From Pelecanus crispus (Eukaryota > Chordata > Aves > Pelecaniformes > Pelecanidae), in contig NC_134643.1 of assembly GCF_030463565.1 (NCBI RefSeq), forward strand, positions 82,209,721 through 82,273,720: a stretch of DNA of 64,000 bases. The letters run 5' to 3'. The translations under genes were made by a program, and so were the position numbers. How positions within the stretch are numbered: position 1 is the stretch's first letter; the number at the start of each line of letters is the position of its first letter. Below the pieces are notes generated by a model. It was not told where the DNA came from and searched no databases. It worked only from the letters and a program-made list of their open reading frames with translations. Of the stretch, positions 11,382-23,560 are shown one piece after another.

Positions 11382-12695
11382 CTAGTTTAAAGCCCTCTCA
11401 ATGAGTTCCACCAGCTCATGGGTGAGAATCCTTTTCCCTTTTGGAGACAGCTGATCTCCATCAGCCGCCAGCAGGCCCGGTGCTGTGTAAACCTCCCCAT
11501 GATCGAAAAACCCAAAATTCCACCGATGGCACCAGCCTCTGAGCCACCTGTTAATCAGGTGAGTTTCCCCATTCCTTTCAGCACTCTTAACTGCCACTGA
11601 CGGGATAGAGGAAAACACTACCTGCGCTCCCGATCCTGCGACCAATCGCCCCAGTGCCCTGCAGTCCCTCTTGATTGCTTTAGGACTTCTCTCTGTAATC
11701 TCATCACTGCCCACCTGTACAACCAGCAGCGGGTAATAATCGGAGGGCCTCACGAGATCAGGGAGTTTCTTAGTAATGTCCCTAACCCAGGCCCCAGGGA
11801 GGCAGCAGACTTCCCTGTGGGATGGGTCTGGACGGCAGATCGGGCCCTCAGTTCCCCGCAGGAGAGAATCACCCACCACAATTACCCTCCTTTTTTTCTT
11901 AACAGGGGCAGTCGTAATCCGTGGGGTTGACTGACTGGCCCTCGGCAACCCCCTGGCTGGACCTTCGCCTTCACCTCCCTCCCCACTTGCCTGACCCTCA
12001 ATTCCCAGAGCCCCATATCTGTTGTGTAAGGGCAGCTGGGAAGGTGAGGGAGGCCGGGAGGGGATTCGCCTGCCTCCCCAGGCAGGGACCTGTTTCCATT
12101 CCCCCCCATCTCTTGGATCCCCTCCTTCTGCTTGCCGGCAAGAGGGCAGGGGATCCTCCGCTCCTTGTGGGGCCTCCGCCTGCTGCCCTGGCCCCAGGGA
12201 CGGCAGGGTGCGGCTCCACCGGTCTATCTCCCTCTCACACTCCCTGATGCTCCTCAGCCTTTCCACCTCCTCCTTCAGCTCTGCCGCCAGGCTGAGCAGA
12301 TCATCTCCCTGCTCACAGCGAAGACATTTGCCATCTCCGCTGCCCTGCGGTACAAGCGACAGGCTCAGGCACTCCTGCAGCCGGCGACCTGGACGGCCGC
12401 ACGTTTGTGCGGGAGCTCCGGCTGGGTCGCCGCATTCCTTCTGGCAGAGGCTTTTGGGTGGGTGGTGACCACAGCTGCCAGGTGTTCTCCTGGGAGGACG
12501 ATGACCACTGCCTGAGTTTCCCTTTGGAACTAGGAGCCAGGGCACTCGGCCTTCCTCGCACGCCCTGCCCGTGCGAACTGACGCGCCACGCCCTGTTTGC
12601 CCGTCCTGGTCGCCGCACTCCTGTCGTTCGCGCTCCCTGGGGGCTGCTTTTATAGGTGGGGGGGTTTGGCTGCTGTCACTCCTTTCCCCCCCCAC
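11382..12695 (-). pseudogene. CR1 ORF1 with SGNH-esterase-like domain, no ATG
   Basis: An uninterrupted 437-codon frame matching CR1 ORF1. Residues 124-160 have a Cys-x2-Cys and a short Leu/Glu-rich coiled-coil-like stretch, followed by a Pro/Gly-rich linker. From about 268 comes the SGNH-hydrolase-like domain known from CR1 ORF1 proteins, with block I VVGDSLLRG (GDS at 275-277). The later blocks are altered: the usual G-x-N-D reads G-S-D-E (329-332), and the D-G-x-H of the last block reads D-G-D-Q (412-415), so the catalytic His is missing. No methionine codon occurs in the whole frame (position 1 is GTG), so the start appears lost. The first part of the frame includes a TATAAAA-like stretch and may be leader sequence. 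It is probably a decaying ORF1. Confidence 0.85.
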
Positions 12696-12850
12696 GCTGC
12701 GTCAAAGCTGCCCCACGTTAGCAGCTCGCACTTTCCCGCTCTTCCCTGCTCTAGGCTGGGCTGCCCGCTCTAACCCTGCGCTTTTTGCCGCCTTAGCAAG
12801 GGTGCCCTGGCACGAACACCCGCCCCGGAGCCCTTCGCCTTGGTGACTCT

Positions 12851-14810
12851 TTGTTCATACAGCAGTACGTGGTATGCTGGGACTCCAACCTCAAGTGCTA
12901 GCCCACTCTTCTAGAGGGTCAGAGCTCAAACAGTGGCAAAGTGGTTGATTTTGGTGGTTTTTTTTTTTTAAGAGAAGCTGGAGTGTATGTCTCTACAAGA
13001 CCTTATCTAGCTCTTGAATTCAAAGATTTACTTTAAACTACCTTGCATTGGCACAGAAAAACCTCAGGTGCTAAAAGTCTTTGAGAAGTGAAGTACTTTG
13101 TAGTGTAGAATATAATATCCAGAAATCTTTCAAGTGCAAGTAATAATAGATGGCAAATTGTGAGTGCCTGCAGCCTCTCCTGGGAAGACTGTGTGTGTTT
13201 CTAACTCCTACTGAGCTGGGAGTATAAATCACACCACCCAGAAATATGAGTGTGGTTCCATGAGAGGACAGAGTCACGCTTGTCATGCCTGAAAGGGGAC
13301 AGTCGCTTTCCTTTCTTTGGAGCTTCTTTCCCCCTTGGCCATGGCTGGTTTGTCTTATATTGTTTTGGTGAGTATAGTATCTGATCTAGAAGATCTCAAG
13401 GAGAGCAACTTGGTGGAGTGAATGAATTATTCAAACTGTATTCAGCAGTTCCAATGTAAGAGAGATTGATTTTTTTCTTTTCTGAATGTATTATGTTTGT
13501 TTCATTATCACTAGATGCCCATTAAGTACTTTCTGTTCCTTCATTTTCTTATGGTAGGCAGCTATACCTGAATGAATTAGGTGAGGCAATATACAGAGGG
13601 TAGGATTATGTTGGCATGTGGTTGTTGACTCGCTTTCCAAAGAAAGAGTATAATTTGCATAAAGGATTGTATAATCCTTTTTTTTTTCATTCTAGTACAT
13701 CAGTTCACTATGTTATTGTTTTTATTGCAGCCTGATAAGCTCATAGAACAAGTGACTTCTTTGAATGTCAAAGCTGACTTATGTCAAAGCTAACTTATTT
13801 TTGTAGCATCACACAGTAGAAAGTGCCTTTTTTTTTTATTATGAACTCTGATATTTTGAACACTGCCTATTAGAAAAGGTACCATCTATAGACAGTATGG
13901 TGAAACACCAAGCCAGCAGTGAAATTCTTGTATGTAGGTGTGTGTGTGTTAGGTGTGTTTCTCCACACCCCCTCCATTCAAACAGTGTGGTCAGAATGCA
14001 AATAAAGAGAAATACTCACTTCAGAGGGGAGGTGGGGCTGACGTAATGCTTACAGGGTGATACTACCCGATGGCCAGTGTACTGAATTTCAGATTGTTTT
14101 TAAGACTTTCATGTGCCATGCTCTCATGTTAAGAGCAAAATATTCGGGTGGGGAAGCATAGAGTAAATGTTGAGGAAACTTCTCCCTTCTTTTTTTATTT
14201 GTAGCAAGAGAAGCTTTTTGACCTGTAAAAAAGGAGGCACAAAAAAGAGGGGAAAATGATTGCAAAACCTGCAGTCCTCAGGACAAGAAACTAGGGGGTT
14301 ACAGTTCCTCAATGGAGATGTAAATTAGGTGCTGGGAGAGCTGAACATTGGAAAAGGTTGCATGAGGAGGCGTGAGGAGACAATTTTCTAGGCTGTGTAG
14401 TATTGTTTCGAAGGTAAACAGCCAGAGTGGTTAGGTACAACTGGAACAGAGGCAGCAGAGGTAGGACTTGGTGTAGCAGAGTTCCCTGTTTAGTAAAAAT
14501 CCTCAGGAGATTCCTTTGAAAGAAATCAGGACTGAGGAAGCTCAGATGGCTAGTGAGTAATTCTAACAAGTTTCATCTTTCGAGTAGGCTGAAACTGTGG
14601 TCATTTTATTGCAGCAAAACTTAAGTTTTGGGTTATACTAATATAAATAATTTTTTTTCTTCCAAATTAAAGTGTTAAACTCTGTAATACTTGCCAACTC
14701 TAGAAACACTGTATTAGGGCAGGAGTTGTTGGTAATCATAAAACAGTTTTGCTATGAATTTGAATGATCGTCTCTGTCTCCTAAGTGTCCCAGATACCCT
14801 CCTAGATATC
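12851..14810 (+). other. CREBL2: CREBL2 intron 1, middle part
   Basis: Intronic DNA between two CR1 insertions. It contains a short GT run near 13939-13949 and several T runs. No exon or RNA gene was recognised. Confidence 0.65.
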
Positions 14811-15313
14811 TGGAGTAGTGTGTCCAGTTCTGGGCTCCCCGGTACAAGAGAGAAATGGAACTACTGGAGAGAGCCCAGCAAAGGGCCGCTAAGATGATGG
14901 AGGAGCACCTTTCCTCTGAGGAAAGGCTCAGAGGGCTGGGACTGTCTAGCCTGGAGAAGAGAAAGCCTAGGGAACCTCATCAGTGTGTACAAATACCTGA
15001 AGGAGAGGGTGTAAAAAGGACAGAGCCAGGCTCTCTTCAGTGTTACCCAGTGCCGGGACCAGAGGACAATGGACACCAACTGAACCACAGGAGGGTCCCT
15101 CTGAACATCAGGGAACATTTTTTTTTACTGTGAGGGTGACCAAGCACTGGCACAGGTTGCCCAGAGAGGTGGTGGAGTCTCCCTCCTTGGAGATATTCAA
15201 AAGCCATCTGGACACAGTCCTGGGCAACTGGCCCTAGGTGGCCCTGCTTGAGCAGGGGGAACTGGACCAGATGACTTCCAGAGGTCCCTGCCAACCTCAA
15301 CTGTTCTGTGATG
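14811..15313 (+). mobile_element. 5'-truncated CR1 fragment, sense
   Basis: The 3' end of a CR1 element in plus orientation. It shows remnants of the C-terminal reverse-transcriptase tail (a frame starting near 14855 with the rgLGLSSLEKRK pattern), then the standard CR1 3' region and a trace of the terminal octamer (TTCTGTGATG) near 15313. It carries several frame breaks and is more diverged from the intron element than the CR1 at 62747, so it is probably older. It ends 270 bp before CREBL2 exon 2. Confidence 0.9.
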
Positions 15314-15583
15314 CTGTTCCTTCAAATCAGAGTAGCAGCATTTACAATAGGACTGCTTAAGCACGGACTTCAATATGAAGTCATATCCCTCCCTTTTGTT
15401 TTTGATACTGTCACTGAAAACTTCATACATCAGCCCCCTAAACAAGCTACATCTTTCCTCTGTTGCTCAGAGCCAGTGAAAGCAAATGCAAAATTTTCTG
15501 CTTGAGACACCTAGTAGGCACAATGGCATGGCTCCAGCATTCCCTCTGCAGAACAGGATCTTTAATGTACCCTTCCTTTCCAG

Positions 15584-15781
15584 GTGGTCGGAGGCAAGGT
15601 AAAGAAACCAGGCAAGCGAGGTCGTAAACCAGCCAAAATAGACTTAAAGGCAAAGCTTGAAAGAAGTCGTCAGAGTGCAAGAGAGTGCAGAGCCAGGAAG
15701 AAGCTGAGGTACCAGTATCTGGAAGAGCTGGTTTCGAGCAGAGAGCGAGCCATATGCGCTCTTAGAGAAGAGCTTGAAATG
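15584..15781 (+). CDS. CREBL2: CREBL2 coding exon 2 (bZIP basic region and zipper)
   Basis: Encodes residues 6-71 of cAMP-responsive element-binding protein-like 2, a small nuclear bZIP protein. In mammals CREBL2 is reported to associate with CREB and to act in metabolic and adipocyte gene control. The Lys/Arg-rich part (about 10-35) leads into the basic region around SARECRARKK (about 39-48) and then a leucine-zipper-like helix to residue 71. The Asn usual in bZIP basic regions is replaced by Ser, as in mammalian CREBL2. The exon is 198 nt (66 codons), phase 0 at both ends. The acceptor is a pyrimidine tract plus CAG at 15581-15583; the donor after ATG is GTAAGA at 15782. Identity over this exon to the mammalian protein is essentially complete from memory. 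Confidence 0.97.
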
Positions 15782-16922
15782 GTAAGAAACTATCGTTTAA
15801 CCTAACCGTCAGTATTATTTGGGACCTGCCCTTGTGGACATTTGTTCTTGAAATCACTGTGACTGAGAGTGGGATTTGGCTAGCCATAAAGTATCAAAAC
15901 ATGAGTAACAGATGCACTCAGCTGTTTGTCTACTTTGTGTGTTGAATATGAACCCCATGTTGCAAGTTACCTACTGGTTCTGAACTGGAATCAAGCAAAG
16001 AAAGTGCCATTGCTTATGAGTCTGTTGTATTTGAAATGTTTGTTTTGGAAAACCTCTGACAGAGGGTGGAAAGTGATGTATTAAAATATCAAGGGGGACA
16101 TACATCCGCAGTGTGTCATTGCTTCCCACAGACCTTTGTCTCTGTTGGGGAGGTTGATTCTCCCAGGATACTCTCTGTGTAGATGGTTGTACAGCTGTCC
16201 TGTGTTCCAGCATGTGTAAGATGGGTGTCTTAGCCAAATAAGCTGCATTAACCAAAGAGAATGTTTTACCTGGAAATACAGACTCAGCTCCTCAGTGATA
16301 TTGAGATGTCATTGAAATGTCACTGGAGCTGAGGATATTGCCTTGACCTTGCATTAGGTTTGTCTGAATAGACAAGGCTAATCACCACAAGTGAATAGGG
16401 TTAGGATTGGGTGGAAAGTCAGCCAACTGACCACAGGTTTTTCGGTGTGCTTCAGGGTTTGCCAATGAAGAATTTAAGATGAGGGAATTAGGAATAAGGT
16501 AGGAATAAGGCACATGTGCTGTAACTGTGCCTTGCACAATCAGAAAGGACCTCTTAATAGTCAATCAGCCCCAAAGTCATGTGAAATATTTGTTTTTAAT
16601 AGGCCATGAACTGGAACGGTATTCTGGCATGGCAGCAGTGAGAAAATGCACAGAGTGTTCCATGTTGTTTAATAATTACAGTATTGTGTCTAGTACTGCC
16701 ACTGAGTAGCAGTTTATTGACTGAAATGGGATTTACTGAGGCCAGGTATGCAACCATGGACACGTGCTTAGCTCATTAGTGCTCTGCAGTTTTGTAAGAG
16801 GCTTCAGCCCAGTAAATTCAAACCTTAAATGAATATACCGGAAGGGAAAGATTACAGCTCTGTTTTGTCTGCTAATGTGATCCTGGCAGTTTGCTAATGC
16901 CTAATGTGTTTGCATGTTTCAG
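15782..16922 (+). other. CREBL2: CREBL2 intron 2
   Basis: A 1.14 kb phase-0 intron, GT at 15782-15783 and AG at 16921-16922. Nothing else recognised inside. Confidence 0.9.
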
Positions 16923-17070
16923 TACAAGCAGTGGTGCATGGCGATGGACCAAGGGAAAATCCCCTCTGAAATAAAAGCCCTGCTAACTGGAGAGGAGCAG
17001 GGCAAAGCACAGCAGAACTCAATCAAACTTGCCAAGGCTGGGAAGACAGAAGCAAACAGCAGCAATCCCT
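16923..17070 (+). CDS. CREBL2: CREBL2 coding exon 3
   Basis: Encodes residues 72-120, starting YKQWCMAMDQG and continuing through the KIPSEIKALLTGEEQ segment typical of CREBL2. The C-terminal part is more variable than in mammals and ends in AGKTEANSSNP. The exon is 148 nt, so one base (T at 17070) is carried into exon 4 to make the final Trp codon. The donor is GTGAGT at 17071. The whole protein is 121 residues against 120 in human. Confidence 0.96.
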
Positions 17071-20000
17071 GTGAGTATCCAGCCTATGATTAATTCCCAT
17101 TTTGTTACATCTTTTGTGGCGTAGGAGGCTGGCTGTGGTGTAGGAAGAAACATAAGGATGTGCTTTTGGGCACAAATAGTTGATTGAAGCAAAGAGCTTA
17201 GTGGGTGGTACAAAGACTCTGTGTAATGTTTACATGGACAACACAGAAATTACACCAGCTAGGAAGCTGGGCAGTTATTTTAAAATACTCAATCTTTTTG
17301 TTTCACCAAGGCCTGTGGAGACCTGTGAAGACCTGAGACCTTAATCTTTTACAGTATTTTCTGTTTTCCTCATGCAAGGTAAATGGAGCATGTAAAACAT
17401 AACTGAATTTTAAAAACTCCATCAAGAAAACATTATTCTAGCTGCAGGCACTCAAAAGTGAGAAATGCTGGACTTGGGATTTCCTATGGAGTCTTCTTTC
17501 TGCCTCATTTGTGCTTGTCCAGGGAATGAAATCAGGTTCTTCTGGGGATTGAAAGGTGAAAAGATCACATGATAAAAGTCATATTCCTGATAAGTACATG
17601 CAAAGGAACAGAGTTAAGGTCTAGCACGGGCAATCCTATATCTCACATCTTCTAATTTTGAAATATTTCCTGCTACAGGTTAAATTACACTTTACTGTAA
17701 ATTTTTGAAAAATACGAATTCCTAACTTTATGTTTTTAAGAAACAACATGAAAACCACATTTGTAACTGTAACAATCTTCCCCCGTGGTGCATCATTCAC
17801 AGGAGGCCAATGCAGAACCTTCCGCACTGCAGCAGAGATAGCTTGGAAGCTAGCAGATGAATGCTGTTGTCAGAGAAGTGGATGCATCCCCAGATGCAGG
17901 GGGAAGGATCCCAGTCCGCTGTCTTCTCTCTGCTCCTCCTCACATGAAACTCTTTGATCGTGGTGTTCCTAAGCCTGCATGGAGTGGGGTTTTGGGGGTA
18001 ATAGGTGTTTGTGTAAGCAGAGCCTTGTTCTTCCTTTCTCTACACCGTCCTCCCCAAATACAGCTATGGCAGCTTTTGGGCATTCCCGATAAGAGATGGG
18101 GGCTGCTTTTGTGTCAAAGGCCAGAATTAGACTGGCTTTGTGGTCAGTAGTTATGTGGTTGGTAACCATTGTGGGAGTCTGAAAGGTTCTGTAAGGCGGG
18201 GGGGGGAAGGCAAGAGGAGGATCTTGTAACAGCTTTGCTAAAGCCAAATGGAGTACTGTAGGTCGAGGAGAAGGAACTGGATCAAAAGCTTTCAGTAAGA
18301 AGGTTTATAGTAATGTAATTTGTAACCTAAATAAAGGTGTTGCTTTCAGCATCCCCTTATAATGCAGCATGTCTTTCATGTTATTGGGACTCTTAAAGAG
18401 AGGTACTAGATATATTCCCTGCTTCTGCCCATACTTCTTTTGCAGGATGTATTTCCCACCCTCCATGCTCCCGGTAAGATAGTCAAAGCATGTCCTTCCA
18501 CCTTGCTTCCAGCAGCGGAACAACTGCCATCTCCTCCCACCCATTGTGCCCTGCTATCTTTCTGTATCTACCTACACTTTGGGCCCAAGTATCTTTCTAG
18601 CCTGCAACTTAATACGAATTCTGCTGTGCTATCCTGGTTTCCCAGCCAAAGACAATGCCAAGAACTGGTAGCAAGGAAACCAAGGTGCATCAGTTTGGGT
18701 TTATGATGAGAGGTGATGGCAAAAGTCTTGTGGGCTGATTTACTCATCCAAAATATTGACAGATAACCTGCCACTTTCCTCAGACCGCTCTTTCTCCTGT
18801 ATATGCTTTTTGCATGTATATGGTGCAGCGTGGAGAGTGGAGCTCTCGGGATTTTCAGTGGGAGTTTTGCTTGTTTATTCTCTGTTTTGTTTGTGACAAA
18901 GTCTTTCTCTGTATTTTATGAAATGCATGGAACATTTTTTAATCTTATGTTTTCTTCTTTGTTTCATAGAATAAATATTATAATGAATGACTTTGCTAGA
19001 CTGCTGCCTTCTTTTTATTGAACTAATTGGGTCTGTTTAGCATTATGTCAATTCATGATTAGTCAAAAGCACTGAAAATAATGAAGTGCCATATTTCAGT
19101 GTACAGCACAGTTGTTTTCAGAATTCAATTCTGAGCACTTAAAATCATGCTTTAAGGATTAATATATAAATTTATTCTCTAGACCCTCAACACATGTACT
19201 TAGTTAGCAATTGCTAGAAATGTTGCATAGACGTGGAAAACTTTTGAAAGGTTAAGTAACACTGAAGCAGAGATAGGCAGGATATGAGGGTTCTCCCCCA
19301 TATTTTAAGCTCTGACCTGCAGTTTGTCCTGAAAGATAGCAATGAAGCCAACCTGTAAGTTCTGGGATTCTTGTCTATGTTGAATGCTTGCCTGTCCTTT
19401 TTCTGGGTTCTCTGGAGGAAAAAAAACTAGGCCAGATGTCCAGAACTATACTCTGTGAACCTTGCAGTTGGATTTTGTAACATGACTGTGCCAGAAGCTT
19501 AATATATTATTTTTGGTTAGAATTAGACTTACACAGTCTAGTTTCAAATGTAAACCAGGTATTGTAATTAAACATATATTTCAAAGGTTATGTGCATACT
19601 TAAGTGTCTTTCTGAATCAGGGTTGTAGAAAACGTGCAGAGGAGTTACAGTATGCATGACCAGAACAGCTCCAATCTGCGCTGGGTTATGTGACAAACGC
19701 AGTTCTGATCTTGCCAGAAGTACCCCACTTGCTCTCCTCCCTCCACTCTTTCTTTGTTTCACTTTCTGTGATACCAAACAAGAAACTTCTCAGGAGTTAA
19801 GTTTTCTTTTATGGAGGAAATGGGGAGCTGGAATTTCTCATTGTGATGAGTACAGTTTTCATCTGTTCCTCATCACGGTGGCTCCTGCTTCCTGGCTTAG
19901 CCAGCAGTTGGCATTACAGGATTGTGTTTGGCAAGCCTGGGCCTGGCTCTGTGGCACAAACGTTCTAACAGGTTTTGTGCTTAATGCAGATGGGACAGGA

Positions 20001-21175
20001 GGCGTGTTACAGCCTACATCATCTTAAACTGTTTCCTTGTTTGTCCCGCAAGCCAAAATATGTGTGACACAGTTAGAGGCTTTAACTGCAATCTTCCAAC
20101 CTGCTCTAGATGCTGTAGTTCATTACAAAATGTAGGATTCCCAGCAACAATCACTAATTAGATAAAGTTCTGTGGCTTCCATCATGTGGCGTTCATATAA
20201 ATGTTCTAGCTTCAGCTGGATCTCTGGGAGTTCTTTATTTTGGAGTTTGAAGTTTAGCAGTTCTCCTTGAAAACTAACAAATGTTTATGGTTCGTGCTCA
20301 TTTGGTACTGTAATGCTTACAGTCTTTGTCCCCATTGAGGTGGCTCCTGGAAGTGATGCAACTAGGTCCTCTGACTAGGAGTCTCATATAGTACCCTAAA
20401 TAATGGAGGATGTCTTATCCTCTCTTTGTGCAAGATGGGTCCAGCCTTCCACCTATTTCTCCTGCAGTGAGTGCGTGCAGCTGGTTCTCTCTCACAAACA
20501 TTGAAGAAAGGCAATAAGCCTGGAAATGCTTCATTTTCCCACTTGCCATGGAAATCTAATGGTCAGCTAGAACCATTTGACCAGCTAAAGGTGGGTATCT
20601 CTTGGAAACTACCCACAGTCTTCCAGAAATGCTGTCTGTAGTATTTGGAGTTTATAACAATGCTAGGACTCTGTTACAGTAAGGTGTAGTGAGATTGAAC
20701 TCAATTGATGCTGATGGAGTAGGCACTGTACAGTTCCACTAATCTTTTTGGAGAATTTAACCCAAGAATTTACCAGATAGTGAAAACTTGATAAGAAAAA
20801 GATGTAGTAAATCCTGTCTTTTTAATCCCAAATATGTGCTTGGGGCATAGAATCCTGAAAAATGAAGTGGATACATTTAATTGAATTGTCACTTAACTGA
20901 GAACATTTTGTAATTATATGTATTAAAAAACCAAACCAAAACAAAACCATGGTCTGCTTTCATAATCTGATAATAAGTGTTTGCCAAAGAACCTGCATTC
21001 TTTTAAAAGCTTTTCAAGACTATTACATCAGACGTGTTTTGTTGTGGGGTTTTTTTTATATATTAGATACATTTCAAAAAGCTTTTCTCTTTCTTGACAG
21101 CTGAAACCATGACTAGCTTTGGGAAACTGCCCGTGACTGACTTGTTTTTCATTTTTTTTCCCCTTTGCATTTTAG
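17071..21175 (+). other. CREBL2: CREBL2 intron 3
   Basis: A 4.1 kb intron, GTGAGT at 17071 to TTTTAG at 21175. No exon, RNA gene or clear transposon recognised within it. Confidence 0.85.
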
Positions 21176-21180
21176 GGTGA
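21176..21180 (+). CDS. CREBL2: CREBL2 coding exon 4 (last codon and stop)
   Basis: Only GG of the split Trp codon plus TGA are coding; the rest of this exon is 3' UTR. The acceptor is a long pyrimidine-rich tract ending TTTTAG. The result, a C-terminal Trp before the stop, matches the C-terminus of mammalian CREBL2, which fixes this exon despite its tiny coding part. Confidence 0.9.
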
Positions 21181-21373
21181 AGATTAATCTACATCAGTAA
21201 AGAATCTAGTTCTTCCTGGCATCCCATGAAGAGATGGAGATTTGGCATCATAGTTCCATTTGCTACGTTCCAAGAAATTATAATGTCTATAATTAGCTAT
21301 AAAATTACTCTTAATATAAGGACCAAATGTCTGAGACTAGTCTAAAAATGTAAAGAAATCAGAGGAAAGATGA

Positions 21374-21379
21374 AATAAA
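21374..21379 (+). terminator. Proximal polyadenylation signal AATAAA for CREBL2
   Basis: A canonical hexamer about 195 nt after the CREBL2 stop codon. Use is inferred. Confidence 0.5.
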
Positions 21380-22733
21380 ACCCCTAGTCTTTCTCATTAT
21401 GCTTAAGAGTTACAGCATAAGTGACAGAGGATCGGCTAATACAGAAATCCCTGTTGTAGGTTAAGGAAGGCAAAACACCACCTTGTGAGTTTCCTGATGT
21501 TAGTGCCACCGAGCATTAATTTCTCTGTAAGTTATGTCAAAAACTGAATTTCTTGTATGACTGTTGTGGATTTGTATTAGAAAACAGAAGCTTCTAATCC
21601 GCAGTAAAACCTGCGGTATCCCATACTGAATAGTGAAGCAGTGGACTAAACTTCAGCTGATGCTGTATTTATGGAATGTATAGATTTGTATATGTAGATA
21701 TATAAGTTGAATTTGTCATGTCAGTTATAACCATTGCTTTAAGCGATTTCTGTAAAGGCTGTTGCTTGTTATTATTTATACCATTATTTGTATATTCTTT
21801 ATCTTACCCGCTTTAAATTGTAACTAGAAAATGCTGTCATTGTTCAGCTAATGATTTTCAACAGCACATCATTTAAAAAAAAAAACCTTAAAACACCCAA
21901 ATAACTGACTTTTGGTTTCTTTTTTTCCTCCATAAAAAGCACTTGGGAGGTAGAAGTTTTGCTTCCCTAACTAGTGCAAGATTAGCCCTGCTTTTTTGTG
22001 TGTCTGCCTGTAACTCTCAACTGGCTTAAATCAATACTACTAACATTAACTGCTGCTTCAAGCAATTCTTGTGTATGGTCTCTATATATTAGGGTGGGTA
22101 ATGGTGACATTCTTAACTATGCTGCAGCTGATAGGTATTCTGATGATGAAAGAAATTTGTGAGTAAAGGACTACAAGTGGATTATAAAACTGTGTTTTCA
22201 TGAGAGCGTTCAATGTGAATAGAAATAGCATGCTATGAAAGGTGGCTTTTTCCATACCGTCTTTCTCATGGCAACTTTCAAAATATATTTTGATCAAGTT
22301 ATACAGTACTGGCAACAGCAATGCTGCATATTCCTGTGGTAGAGCATACCAGCAATGTCCTCCAACTTCACCATCTCCTTATGTGGCATGCTCTGAATGC
22401 CTGTTGTTGTAAGAACAATTCTTTCCTACACCCTATCGAACCATAGATCCTGCTGTGTTGCTAGGTCAGTGTTTTCTGTTTTGCATTTCTGGGCTTTTTC
22501 TTTCCTCTCCTGTAAGCACTACTTTGAAATCTCCCACTTTTTGGTATGCATTGCGTTTTCCCTACAGAAAAAGAGTCTGCTGTGAATTTCCTTTCTTCCC
22601 TAAGTGGTCTGGCACCTATTTTCAAAAGGAGTCAGGGGTTCCTTTTCCAGAGGACTATATGAAAACATGAGTTATTCTGCTGGTTCTCTCTGCCTCTGCA
22701 CACATGCTGTACCACACCCACCAACTCAGACGG

Positions 22734-22822
22734 AATACCCCTTCTGCATTTAAAGCTCTCGGTAACATCAGAGTAAATACCGCTTCTGCATTGCAAGCTG
22801 TGAATAATATCATCACCCTTTG
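22734..22822. repeat. Two-copy degenerate direct repeat, 42 bp offset
   Basis: Two units begin AATACC, followed by CTTCTGCATT, an AAGCT-like block and AATATCA/TAACATCA, offset by 42 bp. It looks like a small old tandem duplication, probably within or just beyond the CREBL2 3' UTR. Confidence 0.6.
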
Positions 22823-23528
22823 TAGCTCAGGACTCACTTCGTGTTTCTACACATAACCTAGCAGAAGCAGTGCTGGTATCAGCTCACCCCAGACTGGTTT
22901 TTTGCTTGTTCAGACATTTTTCTGTTTAGCTGTATGATAAGGAGGAAGGCAGCACTGTTAGCAGACAGTGGCAGCAGACAGGAATGACAACGTCGTTCAG
23001 TTGTAGTTGTCAGGCATGTGTTGAAACAGTTCTGCTACTCACAGATTTGTAAGTCTTCTTTTACTGGAAACATTGAGATTCAGATTATTCTGTTCCTTGC
23101 ATGTCTTTAAAATTCCAGGCTGCCCAGCATTTTCACCAGTGACTGTTTTCAAACAGAAGGGTAAGTTCAGCTTGGGTTTAAGTACCTGAAACACTCTGTG
23201 GAGCTAGGGGGGGAATTAATTTACGAGAAAGAAAATTTTGGCCCAAGGGCCTTTATCTCATGAACATCAGCCAGAAGAGGTTTCATCAAAGTAAATAGAA
23301 TAACAGTGTTAGTTTTCCATTTAAATCTCAAATCCTGTCTGGGATCTCAGATAGAGAAAGGAGAGAGAGGTATTGCCTAGATTTCTCATCAGCAAATTAC
23401 TCTTGTGAACAAGTATTGTGTAAACCTTCACAAGGTGATAGCTCACTTAGGGAGGGACCTATTGATGAGAACAGAGGGCGTTACCATTCTCACTTCAGCA
23501 AGCTGCATCTCTCATGACTTTATTCTGA

Positions 23529-23534
23529 AATAAA
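23529..23534 (+). terminator. Distal polyadenylation signal AATAAA
   Basis: A canonical hexamer about 2.35 kb after the CREBL2 stop, consistent with a long 3' UTR. Use is inferred. Confidence 0.35.
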
Positions 23535-23560
23535 ATAGCAATTAGCTTTTTAATTACTAG

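Larger units (their letters stand above)
8419..12850 (-). mobile_element. Nearly full-length CR1 LINE, antisense in CREBL2 intron 1
   Basis: A non-LTR retrotransposon of the CR1 clade, about 4.4 kb, in minus orientation. The 3' end at 8419 carries degenerate copies of the ATTCTATG terminal octamer. Going up in coordinate come the ORF2 reverse transcriptase and endonuclease (8527 to about 11262), ORF1 (11382-12695) and a GC-rich 5' region to about 12850. Most genomic CR1 copies are strongly 5'-truncated, so this length is notable. ORF2 carries stops and frameshifts, so the element is not autonomous. Target-site duplications are not clear; the TTCATA found at both ends may be chance. Confidence 0.93.
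21181..23560 (+). other. CREBL2: CREBL2 3' UTR (extent uncertain)
   Basis: AT-rich sequence following the stop codon. Two canonical AATAAA signals lie downstream, at 21374-21379 (about 200 nt after the stop) and 23529-23534 (about 2.35 kb). Mammalian CREBL2 has a long 3' UTR, so the distal signal is plausible, and alternative polyadenylation is possible. The actual end cannot be fixed from sequence. Confidence 0.55.
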
